A stretch of 64,000 bases of DNA from Aquamicrobium sp. LC103 (GCF_001014615.2 NZ_LBCQ02000007.1:1-64000); one strand, 5' to 3'. Numbered from the stretch's first letter, positions 1 to 10,003 are shown. Numbers and translations: made by a program. Notes: generated by a model from the letters alone, not told the origin.

Positions 1-9
1 ATATGGCTT

Positions 10-221
10 GGTGCGTCCTTCGAGGCTCGCTGCGCTCGCGCCTCAGGATGAGGGCGGCGGTGCTGGAACCCGCTGCGCAGTGGGTTCGATGCGTGCCGCT
101 TGATCCCGGGCAGCATGTCTGGCGCAGGCCGGCTGTGGATTTCGAGCCCGCGAAGATATGGCTTGGTGCACGTCCTCCCTCATCCTGAGGTGCGAGCGCA
201 GCGAGCCTCGAAGGACGCACC
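10..221. repeat. Inverted intergenic repeat, two arms of about 44 bp
   Basis: The arm at 10-53 reappears as its reverse complement at 178-221, with one or two mismatches, around a spacer of about 124 bp. The 13-bp string ATATGGCTTGGTG also recurs directly at 2-14 and 156-168, so two repeat units are nested here. The right arm stops 12 bp before the ATG of the cupin gene. Each arm is itself GC-rich and partly self-complementary, as in the short palindromic intergenic elements common in rhizobial genomes; the assignment to such a family is inference. No gene is seen in 1-233. Confidence 0.7.
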
Positions 222-233
222 GGAAACACAGCG

Positions 234-584
234 ATGACAATCTCAAGATTTCTCACTCTCGACGTCTCGCAAGCCGTCGTGGAGGATGGAGCACCCGCGC
301 TCGGTCGAATCATCTCCGGCGATCCCAGATTCCGTACCTGGAACGTCGAGGAAGCCGAGGGCGGGCTCTATGCCGGCATCTGGGAAGCGACGCCCGGCAA
401 ATGGCGCATCGAGTATGAGGAATGGGAGTTCTGCCACATCCTTTCGGGCGTCTCGGTGATAGCCGAGGAGGGTGGCGACGCGCGCACGGTCAGGGCCGGC
501 GACAGTTTCATCCTGAGGCCCGGCTTCAAGGGAAGCTGGGAAGTCATTGAAACGACTCGCAAGGAATATGTGATCAGGCTGTAG
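234..584 (+). CDS. Small cupin-domain protein
   Basis: A 116-residue protein made of essentially one cupin barrel, of the type found as the ureidoglycine-aminohydrolase-like cupin (DUF861/Cupin_3 group). Visible are the strand pattern around YAGIWEATPGKW (about residues 46-57), the central EEWEFCHILSGVSVI segment (62-76) and GDSFILRPGFKGSWEV (88-103), where the usual cupin motif-2 proline and glycine are kept. The metal-binding histidine set is thin, with one His in motif 1, so a catalytic role is uncertain. The ATG follows a weak ribosome site immediately after the inverted repeat. It stands alone, with the convergent P450 gene 55 bp downstream. Function unknown beyond fold. Confidence 0.75.
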   Translation: MTISRFLTLDVSQAVVEDGAPALGRIISGDPRFRTWNVEEAEGGLYAGIWEATPGKWRIEYEEWEFCHILSGVSVIAEEGGDARTVRAGDSFILRPGFKGSWEVIETTRKEYVIRL

Positions 585-639
585 GCGAGTTCATCTTGGG
601 CGGCGATTGTTTACCTCAAGGTGTTTCGCGGCCCGGCTC

Positions 640-1896
640 TCACCACGCCACGGTCAGCCTTTCCAGCCCGTGGAAATGATAGATGTCGCGATAGCTCGGC
701 TCTTCGGCGAGACGCAGGCGGGGAAGCCGCTCGAAGAGCACGGCGAGCGTGACCTGCATCTCCAGCCGTGCCAGCGGGGCGCCAACACAGAAATGGATGC
801 CGGCGCCGAAGGAAACGTTCTTCTGGTCCGGCCGCCCCGGCAGGAACGCGCGCGGCGTCTCGAAGGCCCTGGGATCGTTGTTGGCCGCGCCGAGCAGCAG
901 CGCGACCTGCTCGCCGGGTTTCAGGCGGGCGCCGCCTTCCAGCTCGACTTCCTCATAGGCATAGCGCGTGAACATGTGCAGCGGCGCGTCGTGGCGCAGG
1001 CATTCCTCGACCGTCGCGGCAGCGGCCTCGGGCGAGGCGAAGAAACGGCGCGGGTCGCCGCCTTGCGCGAGGATCGACCGCACGGCGTTTCCGGTCTGGT
1101 GCACGGTCGCCTCGTGACCGGCGTTGAGAAGCAGGATCGCCGAGGAGACGAGTTCGTCCTCGGAGAGCTTCTCGCCGCTCTCATGCGCCGCGATCAACAC
1201 GCTGAGCAGGTCGTCGCCCGGGCTTTTGCGGCGCTCGGCGGCGTGAAAGCGGATGAATTCTGAAAACGCCTTCGCAGAGGCGTTGGCCTGCTCCTCGGTC
1301 GCGCGCGTCGGCTGGTGCATGTACATGCGCACCATGTCGTTGGACCAGGCGACGAGCTGCGGGCCGGTTTCGGCGGGCACGCCCATCATCTCGGCGATGA
1401 CGGTCGCCGGGATCGGGGTCGCGAAGTCGGGAATGAGATCCGCCGAACCTTCACCCTCGAAACGGTCGATCAGCTCGTTCGTCAGCTTCTCGATGCGCGG
1501 CCGCAGGCGTTCGACCTGGCGGGAGACGAAGGCGCGGTTGACCAGCGTCCTGAGCCTCGTATGGACCGGCGGCTCCAGTTCGAGCATCGAATGGGCCTCG
1601 GCCCGGTCGAAATCGGCGAGATGGGCACGTCCGCCTTTCCGCAGGACATTCGCCATGTAGCCGCCGGGCCGCTCGCGGCCGAAGCGCCGGTCGCGAAAAA
1701 GGCGGTTCACGTCGTCGTAGGACGACAGGCACCACATGCCGTAGTCCTCCCACAAGAAGACCGGGCAGTGGCGATGGAAGAAAGCATATGCCTGGTAGGG
1801 ATCCTGCACGAATTGCGGGGTGTGCGGATCGAGCCGGACGCGGCGCGTCGCAAGGTCGGCCTGGATATAGGATGGAATATCTGTCGAATTGCTCAT
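640..1896 (-). CDS. Cytochrome P450 monooxygenase
   Basis: A soluble bacterial class I P450 of 418 residues, the usual length, with no membrane anchor. The I-helix oxygen-activation motif AGHEAT is at residues 259-264, the K-helix ExxR at 298-301 (ECLR), and the haem loop FGAGIHFCVG at 363-372 with the thiolate ligand Cys370. These parts are sufficient for a working haem monooxygenase. The substrate cannot be read from sequence. The start has a strong AAGGAG site. No ferredoxin or ferredoxin reductase is adjacent, so redox partners must lie elsewhere. It diverges from an FAD-dependent oxidoreductase across 83 bp, which suggests shared control but does not prove it. Confidence 0.9.
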   Translation of the reverse strand: MSNSTDIPSYIQADLATRRVRLDPHTPQFVQDPYQAYAFFHRHCPVFLWEDYGMWCLSSYDDVNRLFRDRRFGRERPGGYMANVLRKGGRAHLADFDRAEAHSMLELEPPVHTRLRTLVNRAFVSRQVERLRPRIEKLTNELIDRFEGEGSADLIPDFATPIPATVIAEMMGVPAETGPQLVAWSNDMVRMYMHQPTRATEEQANASAKAFSEFIRFHAAERRKSPGDDLLSVLIAAHESGEKLSEDELVSSAILLLNAGHEATVHQTGNAVRSILAQGGDPRRFFASPEAAAATVEECLRHDAPLHMFTRYAYEEVELEGGARLKPGEQVALLLGAANNDPRAFETPRAFLPGRPDQKNVSFGAGIHFCVGAPLARLEMQVTLAVLFERLPRLRLAEEPSYRDIYHFHGLERLTVAW

Positions 1897-1979
1897 CCTT
1901 GCTCCTTAGCCCGACTTGTTATCCCGGTTCCAGCCCGTATGTTGCCGCGACAGGCAGGCAACGGGAAGCGGAGCGGCGA

Positions 1980-3083
1980 ATGCGGATCATCGTGGTGGGG
2001 GCGGGTATCGCGGGACTGTCGACGGCCTGGGCGTTGACTAAGCATGGCCATGAGGTCGTGCTTCTGGAGCAGGGGACGATCCCGAATCCGCTTGCCGCCT
2101 CCGGCGACTACCACCGCATCATCCGTCGTGCCTATGGCGCGACGACCGGCTACGGCAAGGCGATTACCGAGGCCTACCATGCCTGGGACGAGCTTTGGAC
2201 CGATCTCGGCCAGAGCCATTACGACGCGCGCGGCTTCATGTGCGTGTCGCGCGAGGAGGGCGACGAGGCGGAGACCTATCTCGACGGTTTGAAGGCCGGC
2301 GGCTATGCGTTCGAGCTGGTCGAGCCGGACGAGGCGGCGCGTCGCTGGCCGTTCCTGGAACCCGGCAGTTTCCGCTACGCCTTCGTGTCGGAGGAAGGCG
2401 GTGCGCTGCATTGCCGCCGCATCGCAACCGGGATCGCGGAATGGCTGCGGGCGAACGGCTGCGACGTGCGGGAGAATGCGCGCGTCACGGCGGTCGATGC
2501 GGAGGCCGGCTCGGTCGAGATCGCCGACGGACAGGTGCTGGAGGCCGATCGTGTCGTCGTCACCGCCGGCGCCTGGGTGCTGAAACTCTTTCCGGAGCTG
2601 GCCGGCACGCTGACCACCTACCGCACGGCGGTCGTCTATCTCGATCCGCCGGCCGACCTCAGGGAGGCCTGGGAGGCTGCTCCCGTCATCCTCGACGTCG
2701 GCGGCGGGACCGACGGCTACATCATCCCGCCGTCCGGCGAAGGGCGTCTGAAGTTCGGCTCGGGCCTGCACAAGAGGAAAGCGGACGATCCTAACGCGGA
2801 TCGCGTGGCTGCCGAAGGCGAGGGCGAGGCGATCCGCGACCTCTTCCACCCGCCGATGGCACGGCTCCGCGAATATACCGTGAGGGAAGTGATTACCTGC
2901 GCCTATACGTTCACCGACGATAAGCGCTTCTTCTGCACGCAGAAGGGCAGGGCGCTGGTGGTTTCGGCCTGCTCCGGTCACGGCTACAAATTCGGCGCGG
3001 CAGTCGGCCGGCGCGTGGCCGAAGCCGTGCAGAGCGGAAAAGGGGCCGACCTGGCGGCTTGGCTGCGCGCCGAAACCGTCTGA
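1980..3083 (+). CDS. FAD-dependent oxidoreductase, DAO/sarcosine-oxidase-like
   Basis: A 367-residue flavoprotein of the D-amino-acid oxidase (DAO) superfamily. The N-terminal Rossmann dinucleotide motif [13 protein letters not shown] follows the start, ending in a conserved acidic residue (VVLLEQG). [11 protein letters not shown] near residue 40 and the C-terminal [11 protein letters not shown], where the family's flavin-contacting GxGFKxxP-like segment lies, fit the monomeric sarcosine oxidase/N-methyl amino acid oxidase group. An upstream in-frame extension exists, but ATG 1980 is chosen because the Rossmann strand begins there and a GCGGAGCGG site precedes it. It diverges from the P450 gene. 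Expected reaction: oxidation of a secondary or N-methyl amine with H2O2 or an electron acceptor; substrate unknown. Confidence 0.8.
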   Translation: MRIIVVGAGIAGLSTAWALTKHGHEVVLLEQGTIPNPLAASGDYHRIIRRAYGATTGYGKAITEAYHAWDELWTDLGQSHYDARGFMCVSREEGDEAETYLDGLKAGGYAFELVEPDEAARRWPFLEPGSFRYAFVSEEGGALHCRRIATGIAEWLRANGCDVRENARVTAVDAEAGSVEIADGQVLEADRVVVTAGAWVLKLFPELAGTLTTYRTAVVYLDPPADLREAWEAAPVILDVGGGTDGYIIPPSGEGRLKFGSGLHKRKADDPNADRVAAEGEGEAIRDLFHPPMARLREYTVREVITCAYTFTDDKRFFCTQKGRALVVSACSGHGYKFGAAVGRRVAEAVQSGKGADLAAWLRAETV

Positions 3084-3234
3084 AACGCCGCTCGCGAAGC
3101 GGTTTCGCCGCGCAGCTTCGGCGGCGCCTCCGTCGGGCTTGCACAAGCGGGAGCCGGCATCCTATTTAACAGATGATCTGGAACCACGATTCTGCCGTCT
3201 GGCGCGCGAATCCCACCTGACAAAGGGACTATCG

Positions 3235-3867
3235 ATGAAGCACCCCCTGGAAACCGCAATGAATCTCGTGCCGATGGTGGTCGAGCAGACCAATCGGGGC
3301 GAGCGCGCCTACGATATCTTCTCGCGACTGCTCAAGGAACGCATCATCTTCATCACCGGCCCGGTCGAGGACGGCATGGCGACGCTCGTCTGCGCGCAGC
3401 TCCTCTTCCTGGAAGCGGAGAATCCGAAAAAGGAAATCTCCCTCTACATCAATTCGCCCGGCGGCGTGGTGACGTCCGGCATGGCGATTTACGACACGAT
3501 GCAGTTCATCAAGCCGGCCGTCTCGACGCTCTGCATCGGTCAGGCGGCATCGATGGGCTCCCTGCTGCTGACGGCGGGCCACCCGGACATGCGTTTCGCC
3601 ACGCCCAACGCGCGCATCATGGTTCACCAGCCTTCCGGCGGCTTCTCCGGGCAGGCCTCCGACATCGAGCGCCACGCCCAGGACATCATCAAGCTGAAGC
3701 GTCGCCTCAACGAGGTCTATGTCAAGCACACCGGCAAGGATTACGAGACGATCGAACGGACGCTCGACCGCGACCATTTCATGACCGCCGACGAGGCGAA
3801 GGACTTCGGTCTCATCGACAAGGTGATCTCGTCGCGCGAGCTGATCGAGGGCGCGCCGGCCACTTGA
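3235..3867 (+). CDS. clpP: ATP-dependent Clp protease proteolytic subunit ClpP
   Basis: A 210-residue ClpP serine peptidase that forms the tetradecameric barrel fed by ClpX or ClpA. The catalytic triad is visible as Ser106 (GQAASMGS), His131 (MVHQPSGG) and Asp180 (LDRDHF). The substrate-binding YINSPGG lies at about 71-77. The open frame extends upstream, but ATG 3235 matches the usual N-terminus of the family; a clear Shine-Dalgarno site is not obvious (CAAAGGGACTATCG). clpX follows after 293 bp with no terminator-like run between, only a CGGGGCATGCCCCG palindrome at 3941-3954. The order clpP-clpX-lon-hup is conserved in proteobacteria. Confidence 0.97.
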   Translation: MKHPLETAMNLVPMVVEQTNRGERAYDIFSRLLKERIIFITGPVEDGMATLVCAQLLFLEAENPKKEISLYINSPGGVVTSGMAIYDTMQFIKPAVSTLCIGQAASMGSLLLTAGHPDMRFATPNARIMVHQPSGGFSGQASDIERHAQDIIKLKRRLNEVYVKHTGKDYETIERTLDRDHFMTADEAKDFGLIDKVISSRELIEGAPAT

Positions 3868-4160
3868 TGGAGGCCGTCCTGCGAAAGGTGACCATTTTTT
3901 GAGGACGGTGCGCCAATTCGGTCACAATTTGCTGTTCCCACGGGGCATGCCCCGCTCTACGTTAAGCCTCTGTTGAGTTTCGGCGGCTTAGCTTTTACTG
4001 GGGATTTGCGAGCCGTCAGGGCCGTTTGGGGTATGTATTTCGTTCGCAAACGGTTTCACTGGAATGGGAAGGCATTGGCAGGGATGCGTTCCCGCCATAG
4101 AGTTGAGCCTGCGGATCGGCGGTACCGGCCGGTTCGGACAGTGCCGAAAGGACTTGAAAT

Positions 4161-5435
4161 ATGAGCAAGATCAGCAACGGTGGCGGCGATTCCAAGAACA
4201 CGCTGTACTGCTCGTTCTGCGGCAAGAGCCAGCACGAGGTCCGCAAGCTGATCGCGGGCCCGACCGTGTTCATCTGCGATGAATGCGTTGAGCTGTGCAT
4301 GGACATCATCCGCGAGGAGAACAAGACCTCGATGGTGAAGTCCCGCGAGGGCGTGCCGACCCCGCAGGAAATACTCTCCGTGCTGGACGATTACGTGATC
4401 GGCCAGCCCTATGCGAAGCGCGTCCTGTCCGTGGCCGTGCACAACCACTACAAGCGCCTCGCCCATGCCGGCAAGAACAACGACGTCGAGCTGGCGAAAT
4501 CGAACATTCTGCTGATCGGTCCGACCGGCTGCGGCAAGACGCTGCTTGCGCAGACGCTCGCCCGCATCATCGACGTGCCGTTCACCATGGCCGATGCGAC
4601 GACGCTGACGGAGGCGGGTTATGTCGGCGAGGATGTCGAGAACATCATCCTCAAGCTGCTGCAGTCGGCCGACTACAACGTCGAGCGCGCCCAGCGCGGC
4701 ATCGTCTACATCGACGAGATCGACAAGATCAGCCGCAAGTCGGACAACCCCTCGATCACCCGCGACGTTTCGGGCGAGGGCGTCCAGCAGGCGCTGCTGA
4801 AGATCATGGAAGGCACGGTGGCCTCGGTTCCGCCTCAGGGCGGCCGCAAGCATCCCCAGCAGGAATTCCTGCAGGTGGACACGGCCAACATCCTGTTCAT
4901 CTGCGGTGGCGCCTTCGCCGGCCTCGACAAGATCATCTCCGACCGCGGCCGCAAGACGTCGATCGGCTTCGGCGCGACGGTCGCCTCTCCCGAGGATCGC
5001 CGCACCGGCGATCTGTTCCGTCAGGTCGAGCCGGAGGATCTGCTGAAGTTCGGCCTCATCCCGGAATTCGTCGGCCGCCTGCCTGTCCTGGCCACGCTCG
5101 AGGATCTCGACGAGCCGGCGCTGATCCAGATCCTGACGGAGCCGAAGAACGCGCTGGTGAAGCAGTACCAGCGGCTGTTCGAGATGGAGAATGTCGAGCT
5201 GACCTTCCACGAGGGCGCGCTCTCGGCGATCGCCAAGAAGGCGATCGAACGCAAGACCGGCGCGCGCGGCCTGCGCTCCATCATGGAAGCCATCCTGCTC
5301 GACACGATGTTCGAGCTTCCGGCGCTCGAGGGCGTTCAGGAAGTGGTGATCTCCGAAGAGGTGGTGCAGGGCAACGCCCGTCCGCTCTACATCTATGCGG
5401 AGCGTGAGAAGGAAAAGGGAAGCGCAAGCGCCTGA
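4161..5435 (+). CDS. clpX: ATP-dependent Clp protease ATPase subunit ClpX
   Basis: A 424-residue AAA+ unfoldase that recognises tagged substrates and threads them into ClpP. The N-terminal zinc-binding domain has CSFC and CDEC cysteine pairs (about residues 15-40). Walker A GPTGCGKT is at 120-127 and Walker B IVYIDEID follows at about 180-187. The ClpP-docking IGF loop appears as SIGFGA near residue 270. Length and order are standard. ATG follows GGACTTGAAAT. The 293 bp between clpP and clpX contain no other gene that can be supported. Confidence 0.97.
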   Translation: MSKISNGGGDSKNTLYCSFCGKSQHEVRKLIAGPTVFICDECVELCMDIIREENKTSMVKSREGVPTPQEILSVLDDYVIGQPYAKRVLSVAVHNHYKRLAHAGKNNDVELAKSNILLIGPTGCGKTLLAQTLARIIDVPFTMADATTLTEAGYVGEDVENIILKLLQSADYNVERAQRGIVYIDEIDKISRKSDNPSITRDVSGEGVQQALLKIMEGTVASVPPQGGRKHPQQEFLQVDTANILFICGGAFAGLDKIISDRGRKTSIGFGATVASPEDRRTGDLFRQVEPEDLLKFGLIPEFVGRLPVLATLEDLDEPALIQILTEPKNALVKQYQRLFEMENVELTFHEGALSAIAKKAIERKTGARGLRSIMEAILLDTMFELPALEGVQEVVISEEVVQGNARPLYIYAEREKEKGSASA

Positions 5436-5448
5436 TCGAGACCCCGGA

Positions 5449-5470
5449 CGGCGCCCTCGCGGCGCCGTTT
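5449..5470 (+). terminator. Possible terminator after clpX
   Basis: Stem CGGCGCC (5449-5455) pairs with GGCGCCG (5461-5467) around a CTCGC loop, followed by TTT then mixed sequence. It lies 14 bp after the clpX stop. The T-run is short, so termination may be partial. Confidence 0.45.
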
Positions 5471-5664
5471 CGCTGTCATCGGATGTGCGTTTCCTTCGCT
5501 CTTGATCTTTGCCCTCGGTGACGCCAACTAAGCAGTGTCGGATCGTCCAGGTGATCCGTGCTGACAGCCCGCCGAGTTCTTCGGCGGTAGGCGGAAAGCC
5601 CGACGGTCGCTAATATGAGATTCGCGGTTGGCCCAAGAGCGGCCGCGAAATGAAAGGTTGGACA

Positions 5665-8073
5665 ATGACCAAATCAACCCGGTCTTCAGGCGCAGGCGTG
5701 TTTGCGGTCTTGCCGCTTCGCGACATTGTTGTTTTCCCGCATATGATCGTTCCGCTCTTCGTAGGGCGCGAGAAGTCGATCAAGGCGCTTGAAGAGGTGA
5801 TGGGCGCCGACAAGCAGATCCTGCTTGCCACGCAGAAGAACGCCGCCGACGACGATCCGTCCGCGGATGCCATCTTCGACGTCGGCACGCTCGCCAACGT
5901 TCTCCAGTTGCTGAAGCTTCCCGACGGCACCGTGAAGGTGCTGGTGGAAGGCACCGCGCGCGCGCGGATCGAAAGCTTCACCGACCGTGAGGATTTCCAT
6001 GAGGCGCAGGCCGTGACGCTGGCCGAGCCGGAGGAAGAGGAAGTCGAGATCGAGGCGCTCGCGCGCTCGGTGGTTTCCGACTTCGAGAACTACGTCAAGC
6101 TGAACAAGAAGATTTCGCCCGAGGTGGTCGGCGCGGCCAGCCAGATCGACGACTATTCGAAGCTCGCCGACACCGTCGCCTCGCATCTCGCGATCAAGAT
6201 CGCCGAGAAGCAGGAAATGCTCGGCACGCTCTCCGTGCGCGAGCGGCTGGAAAAGGCGATGGGCTTCATGGAAGCCGAAATCTCCGTGCTCCAGGTGGAG
6301 AAGCGCATCCGCTCGCGCGTCAAGCGCCAGATGGAGAAGACCCAGCGCGAGTACTACCTCAACGAGCAGATGAAGGCGATCCAGAAGGAGCTCGGCGAGG
6401 GCGAGGACGGCCGCGACGAGGCCGCCGAACTCGAGGAGCGCATCAAGAAGACCAAGCTGTCCAAGGAAGCGCGCGAGAAGGCCGATGCCGAGCTGAAGAA
6501 GCTGCGGACGATGTCTCCGATGTCGGCCGAGGCGACCGTCGTGCGCAATTACCTCGACTGGCTGCTTTCGATCCCGTGGGGCAAGCCGTCCAAGGTCAAG
6601 AAGGACCTCGGCTACGCCCAGGAAGTGCTCGATGCCGATCATTTCGGCCTCGACAAGGTCAAGGAGCGCATCGTCGAGTATCTCGCGGTGCAGAGCCGCC
6701 AGAAGAAGCTGAAGGGCCCGATCCTGTGCCTCGTCGGACCTCCCGGCGTGGGCAAGACCTCGCTGGGCAAGTCGATCGCCAAGGCGACCGGCCGCGAGTT
6801 CATCCGCATGGCGCTCGGCGGCGTGCGTGACGAGGCCGAAATCCGCGGTCACCGGCGCACCTATATCGGCTCGATGCCCGGCAAGGTCATCCAGTCGATG
6901 AAGAAGGCGAAGAAGTCCAATCCGCTCTTCCTGCTCGACGAGATCGACAAGATGGGCATGGACTTCCGCGGCGATCCGTCGTCGGCGCTGCTGGAGGTGC
7001 TGGATCCCGAGCAGAACTCGTCCTTCATGGATCACTATCTGGAGGTCGAATACGATCTCTCGAGCGTGATGTTCGTGACCACGGCGAATACGCTGAACAT
7101 CCCGCCGGCCCTGATGGACCGCATGGAGATCATCCGCATCGCCGGCTACACCGAGGACGAGAAGGTCGAGATCGCCAAGCGGCACCTGCTGCCGAAGGCC
7201 GTGCGCGACCACGCCCTGCAGCCGAAGGAGTTCTCCGTCACCGACGAGGCGCTGCGCGCGGTCATCCAGACCTACACCCGCGAGGCGGGCGTGCGTAACC
7301 TCGAGCGCGAGCTGATGAAGCTGGCGCGCAAGGCGGTGACCGAGATCCTGCGGACCAAGAAGAAGTCAGTGAAGGTGACCGAGAAGAACCTCGCGGACTA
7401 TCTCGGCGTGCCGCGCTTCCGCTTCGGCCAGGCCGAGGGCGAGGATCAGGTCGGCGTCGTCACCGGGCTTGCCTGGACCGAGGTCGGCGGCGAGCTGCTG
7501 ACGATCGAAGGCGTGATGATGCCCGGCAAGGGCAGGATGACGGTGACCGGCAACCTGCGCGACGTGATGAAGGAATCGATCTCGGCGGCGGCTTCCTACG
7601 TCCGCTCGAGGGCGATCGACTTCGGCGTCGAGCCGCCGCTCTTCGACAAGCGCGACATCCACGTGCACGTGCCGGAAGGCGCGACGCCGAAGGATGGCCC
7701 GTCGGCGGGCGTGGCGATGGCCACCGCTATCGTCTCGATCCTGACCGGCATACCGGTCCGCAAGGATATCGCCATGACCGGCGAGATCACGCTGCGGGGC
7801 AGGGTGCTGCCGATCGGCGGTCTCAAGGAGAAGCTGCTTGCAGCGCTTCGCGGCGGCATCAAGAAGGTGCTGATACCGGAAGAGAACGCCAAGGACCTCG
7901 CCGACATTCCCGACAACGTGAAGAGCGGGCTGGAAATCGTTCCGGTCAGCCGCGTCGGTGAGGTGCTCCAGCATGCCCTGGTGCGCATGCCCGAGCCCAT
8001 CGAATGGGTCGAGCCGGTCGATGCGCCGGCCCCGGCGGCCGAGGAGGCCGGAGCGGCACAGCTCGCGCACTGA
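5665..8073 (+). CDS. lon: ATP-dependent protease Lon (LonA)
   Basis: An 802-residue cytoplasmic homo-hexameric protease. Order: N-terminal substrate domain beginning [14 protein letters not shown], a coiled-coil-rich region (about 190-300), the AAA+ domain with Walker A GPPGVGKT (358-365) and [11 protein letters not shown], and the C-terminal serine-lysine protease domain. Catalytic Ser680 sits in [12 protein letters not shown] and Lys723 in [10 protein letters not shown]. Length equals the LonA norm. Two in-frame ATGs are possible (5650 and 5665); 5665 is chosen because GAAAGG lies upstream of it and the N-terminus then matches the family. A C-terminal tail of about 25 alanine/proline/glutamate-rich residues is extra to the core. 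A strong terminator follows. Confidence 0.97.
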   Translation: MTKSTRSSGAGVFAVLPLRDIVVFPHMIVPLFVGREKSIKALEEVMGADKQILLATQKNAADDDPSADAIFDVGTLANVLQLLKLPDGTVKVLVEGTARARIESFTDREDFHEAQAVTLAEPEEEEVEIEALARSVVSDFENYVKLNKKISPEVVGAASQIDDYSKLADTVASHLAIKIAEKQEMLGTLSVRERLEKAMGFMEAEISVLQVEKRIRSRVKRQMEKTQREYYLNEQMKAIQKELGEGEDGRDEAAELEERIKKTKLSKEAREKADAELKKLRTMSPMSAEATVVRNYLDWLLSIPWGKPSKVKKDLGYAQEVLDADHFGLDKVKERIVEYLAVQSRQKKLKGPILCLVGPPGVGKTSLGKSIAKATGREFIRMALGGVRDEAEIRGHRRTYIGSMPGKVIQSMKKAKKSNPLFLLDEIDKMGMDFRGDPSSALLEVLDPEQNSSFMDHYLEVEYDLSSVMFVTTANTLNIPPALMDRMEIIRIAGYTEDEKVEIAKRHLLPKAVRDHALQPKEFSVTDEALRAVIQTYTREAGVRNLERELMKLARKAVTEILRTKKKSVKVTEKNLADYLGVPRFRFGQAEGEDQVGVVTGLAWTEVGGELLTIEGVMMPGKGRMTVTGNLRDVMKESISAAASYVRSRAIDFGVEPPLFDKRDIHVHVPEGATPKDGPSAGVAMATAIVSILTGIPVRKDIAMTGEITLRGRVLPIGGLKEKLLAALRGGIKKVLIPEENAKDLADIPDNVKSGLEIVPVSRVGEVLQHALVRMPEPIEWVEPVDAPAPAAEEAGAAQLAH

Positions 8074-8098
8074 CGCTGCGTCAAGGCGAATTTTGCGG

Positions 8099-8127
8099 AA
8101 AGGCCGGGTCGAAAGCCCGGCCTTTTT
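8099..8127 (+). terminator. Rho-independent terminator of lon
   Basis: AAAGGCCGGG (8099-8108) pairs with CCCGGCCTTT (8116-8125) around a 7-nt loop and runs into TTTTT. It starts 25 bp after the lon stop. Confidence 0.88.
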
Positions 8128-8180
8128 GCTTCAAACCCGCAGAAAACCGGGAAAAACCGGGCGTTGAAGGCATATTCCCG

Positions 8181-8209
8181 CTTGGTTGCCCCACCCCTTT
8201 TCCCTAAAC
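8181..8209 (+). promoter_or_regulatory. Candidate promoter of hupB
   Basis: CTTGGT (8181-8186), a 17-bp spacer and CTAAAC (8204-8209) lie 58 bp before the HU start codon. This is an alphaproteobacterial sigma-70-like arrangement with a weak -35; assigned from position and spacing only. Confidence 0.4.
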
Positions 8210-8267
8210 TTCGTCTCCTGCCGGTTGAGTCGAAAATCCGGCCTTTCACAGGGAAGGGAAGTTTTTT

Positions 8268-8540
8268 ATGAACAAGAACGAACTCGTATCCGCCGTCGCC
8301 GAAGAAGCGAAGCTCTCCAAGGGAGATGCGCAGTCTGCGGTCGACGCGGTGTTTTCCGCTATCACGACTGAACTCAAGAAGGGTGGGGACGTCCGTCTCG
8401 TCGGCTTCGGCAACTTCTCGGTTTCCAAGCGCGAGGCTTCGACCGGCCGCAACCCGCAGACCGGCGCGGAAGTGAAGATTCCGGCCCGTAACGTGCCGAA
8501 ATTCTCGGCCGGCAAGGGCCTCAAGGACGCGGTCAACTAA
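8268..8540 (+). CDS. hupB: DNA-binding protein HU
   Basis: A 90-residue histone-like HU protein, a dimer that bends and compacts the nucleoid. It has the two N-terminal helices (MNKNELVSAVAEEAK), the conserved beta-arm entry VGFGNFSV and arm residues GRNPQTGAEVKIPARNVPKF, with the Pro at the arm tip that intercalates in DNA. Length is exactly the family norm. The start follows an AGGGAAGGGAAG site. It is monocistronic, framed by the lon terminator upstream and its own terminator downstream. Confidence 0.96.
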   Translation: MNKNELVSAVAEEAKLSKGDAQSAVDAVFSAITTELKKGGDVRLVGFGNFSVSKREASTGRNPQTGAEVKIPARNVPKFSAGKGLKDAVN

Positions 8541-8562
8541 GATCGCGCATCCCTAACCTTCA

Positions 8563-8592
8563 AAAAGCCGGGCCTGTCCCGGCTTTTCTTTT
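8563..8592 (+). terminator. Rho-independent terminator of hupB
   Basis: AAAAGCCGGG (8563-8572) pairs with CCCGGCTTTT (8578-8587), followed by CTTTTTT. It lies 22 bp after the HU stop. Confidence 0.88.
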
Positions 8593-8683
8593 TTGGGCCG
8601 ATGAAATCGGCACGCGCTGTTCCACGAACGCGCGACGCCGGAAAGCGGCGGGCGGAGGATGTCTCGGAATGTCGCGGAAAGGA

Positions 8684-8759
<76 letters not shown>

Positions 8760-8907
8760 ATCCTTGGCGGGGACGTTTAAGCGGTTAGCCGTTGTTCCGC
8801 AAGGGGCTTTCAGCGGAAAGAAGCTGCCGCAACGGCCGGTTTCACACGGCTGTGGAGAAGGTTTCGAACATCCACGCGAGAATGTCACAAATTGCGTCAG
8901 AGTGTGC

Positions 8908-8936
8908 TTGACACTCCACGGAGAACCACTTAATTC
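8908..8936 (+). promoter_or_regulatory. Promoter of tRNA-Asp
   Basis: TTGACA (8908-8913), a 17-bp spacer and TAATTC (8931-8936) precede the tRNA-Asp 5' end by 41 bp. The -35 is a perfect sigma-70 consensus, so this is a strong candidate. Confidence 0.7.
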
Positions 8937-8977
8937 ACGCCCACGACGAACGGCGCTGCGGCGCGAACGTCCAATGC

Positions 8978-9054
8978 GCGGGTGTAGCTCAGTCGGTTAG
9001 AGTGCCGGCCTGTCACGCCGGAGGTCGCGGGTTCGAGCCCCGTCACTCGCGCCA
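8978..9054 (+). tRNA. tRNA-Asp(GUC), integration target
   Basis: A complete cloverleaf: acceptor GCGGGTG pairs with CACTCGC, the D-arm is TAGCTCAGTCGGTTAGA, the anticodon stem-loop CCGGC-CTGTCAC-GCCGG gives anticodon GUC, the T-arm is GCGGGTTCGAGCCCCGT, and CCA is encoded. From position 9005 (5' side of the anticodon stem) to ten bases past the CCA end the sequence is repeated at 10341-10400. That is the signature left by a tRNA-targeting site-specific integrase. Confidence 0.95.
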
Positions 9055-9064
9055 TTCTTTTCAA
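9005..9064 (+). repeat. attL copy of tRNA-Asp direct repeat
   Basis: This is the proximal copy of the 60-bp repeat. It spans the anticodon arm, T-arm and acceptor 3' strand of tRNA-Asp plus TTCTTTTCAA after the CCA. It pairs correctly with the 5' acceptor strand, so the tRNA stays functional. Confidence 0.85.
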
Positions 9065-9280
9065 GGGGTTGGCGAAAAGCCTCTGAAAAAGTTTCAACTC
9101 TTTTCCGATCCGAGTTTCAACTTTTTGTATTGGTTCTGTTCCGAGGCAAGGCGACGGCGGTCATGCTCGCCGGCTGGCTCATTGGTGCCTACACGTGGCT
9201 GACCGGCAGACCGCCGCCGTGAAGAACGCAATGGCTACCCATCCGCTGGCGTCATTCAGATATTCTCACTACCATAGGGC

Positions 9281-9925
9281 ATGGAGAAATCGCTGCCTGT
9301 CCCTGTCTTTACGCAGGCGTTCCGTTATCAGCTACGTGAACTGTTCCTCTGGCGCCGGGATGTTCGGCACTTTCAGTCGAGTCCAATTGCGCCGGATGTA
9401 CTCACGCACCTGCTTGAACTGACTCACTTGGCACCGTCTGTGGGCCTGAGCCAGCCCTGGCGCTTCGTGCTCGTGGATGACCCGCAACGGCGTGCCGCAA
9501 TCGTTGAGAACTTTGAAGTCTGCAATGCACAAGCCTTGAGGAGCGAGCCTACTGAGCGGGCTCCTGCCTATGCCAAGCTCAAACTGGCCGGCTTGCAGGA
9601 GGCTCCAGTTCATCTGGCGGTGTTTGCCGATGACAGCACACCGCAAGGTCATGGCCTGGGGCGGCGCACCATGCCCGAGACGATGCGCTATTCAACCGTG
9701 ATGGCCATTCATACCCTGTGGCTGGCGGCGCGGGCCGAGGGTATTGGGGTCGGATGGGTGTCGATTCTGGATCCCGCCGCCGTGGCCACGACCCTGGATG
9801 TGCCATCGCACTGGGCCTTCATCGGCTACCTGTGTCTGGGCTATCCCGCTCACGCCGACGACACACCGGAGCTTGAACGCCAGGGCTGGCAGGCAAGGAC
9901 ACCGTTGCAGATACTGCGGCGCTGA
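9281..9925 (+). CDS. bluB: 5,6-dimethylbenzimidazole synthase BluB
   Basis: A 214-residue flavin-destructase of the nitroreductase fold that breaks down FMN with oxygen to make 5,6-dimethylbenzimidazole, the lower ligand of cobalamin. BluB signatures visible: RRDVRHF near residue 25, LAPSVGLSQPWRFVLVDD (about 51-68), KLKLAGLQEAPVHLAVF (about 98-114), GHGLGRRTMPE, and AEGIGVGWVSILDP followed by YLCLGYP. A generic nitroreductase lacks this set. CobT, which uses the product, is encoded 2.3 kb away, but bluB sits inside the tRNA-Asp-flanked element, so it was acquired separately from the cob cluster. A weak ribosome site (ATAGGGC) precedes ATG 9281. No B12 riboswitch is seen upstream. Confidence 0.93.
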   Translation: MEKSLPVPVFTQAFRYQLRELFLWRRDVRHFQSSPIAPDVLTHLLELTHLAPSVGLSQPWRFVLVDDPQRRAAIVENFEVCNAQALRSEPTERAPAYAKLKLAGLQEAPVHLAVFADDSTPQGHGLGRRTMPETMRYSTVMAIHTLWLAARAEGIGVGWVSILDPAAVATTLDVPSHWAFIGYLCLGYPAHADDTPELERQGWQARTPLQILRR

Positions 9926-10003
9926 CCCTGGCTACCGCCTCGATTCCGTATCCGCAGCCTACACCGGATGAATACCTAAAGTATGTTTCGCTGAGAAGTG
10001 ATT

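Noticed and set aside
1893-3146. Open frame of 417 codons antisense to the FAD oxidoreductase
   Set aside because: No domain; the plus-strand protein has a clean Rossmann motif and flavin segment.
3941-3954. CGGGGCATGCCCCG palindrome between clpP and clpX
   Set aside because: Short and GC-only, with no T-run or promoter context; likely incidental.
5686-7212. Open frame of 508 codons antisense to lon
   Set aside because: Low-complexity Leu/Arg/Asp/His composition produced by the codon bias of lon on the other strand; Lon is certain.
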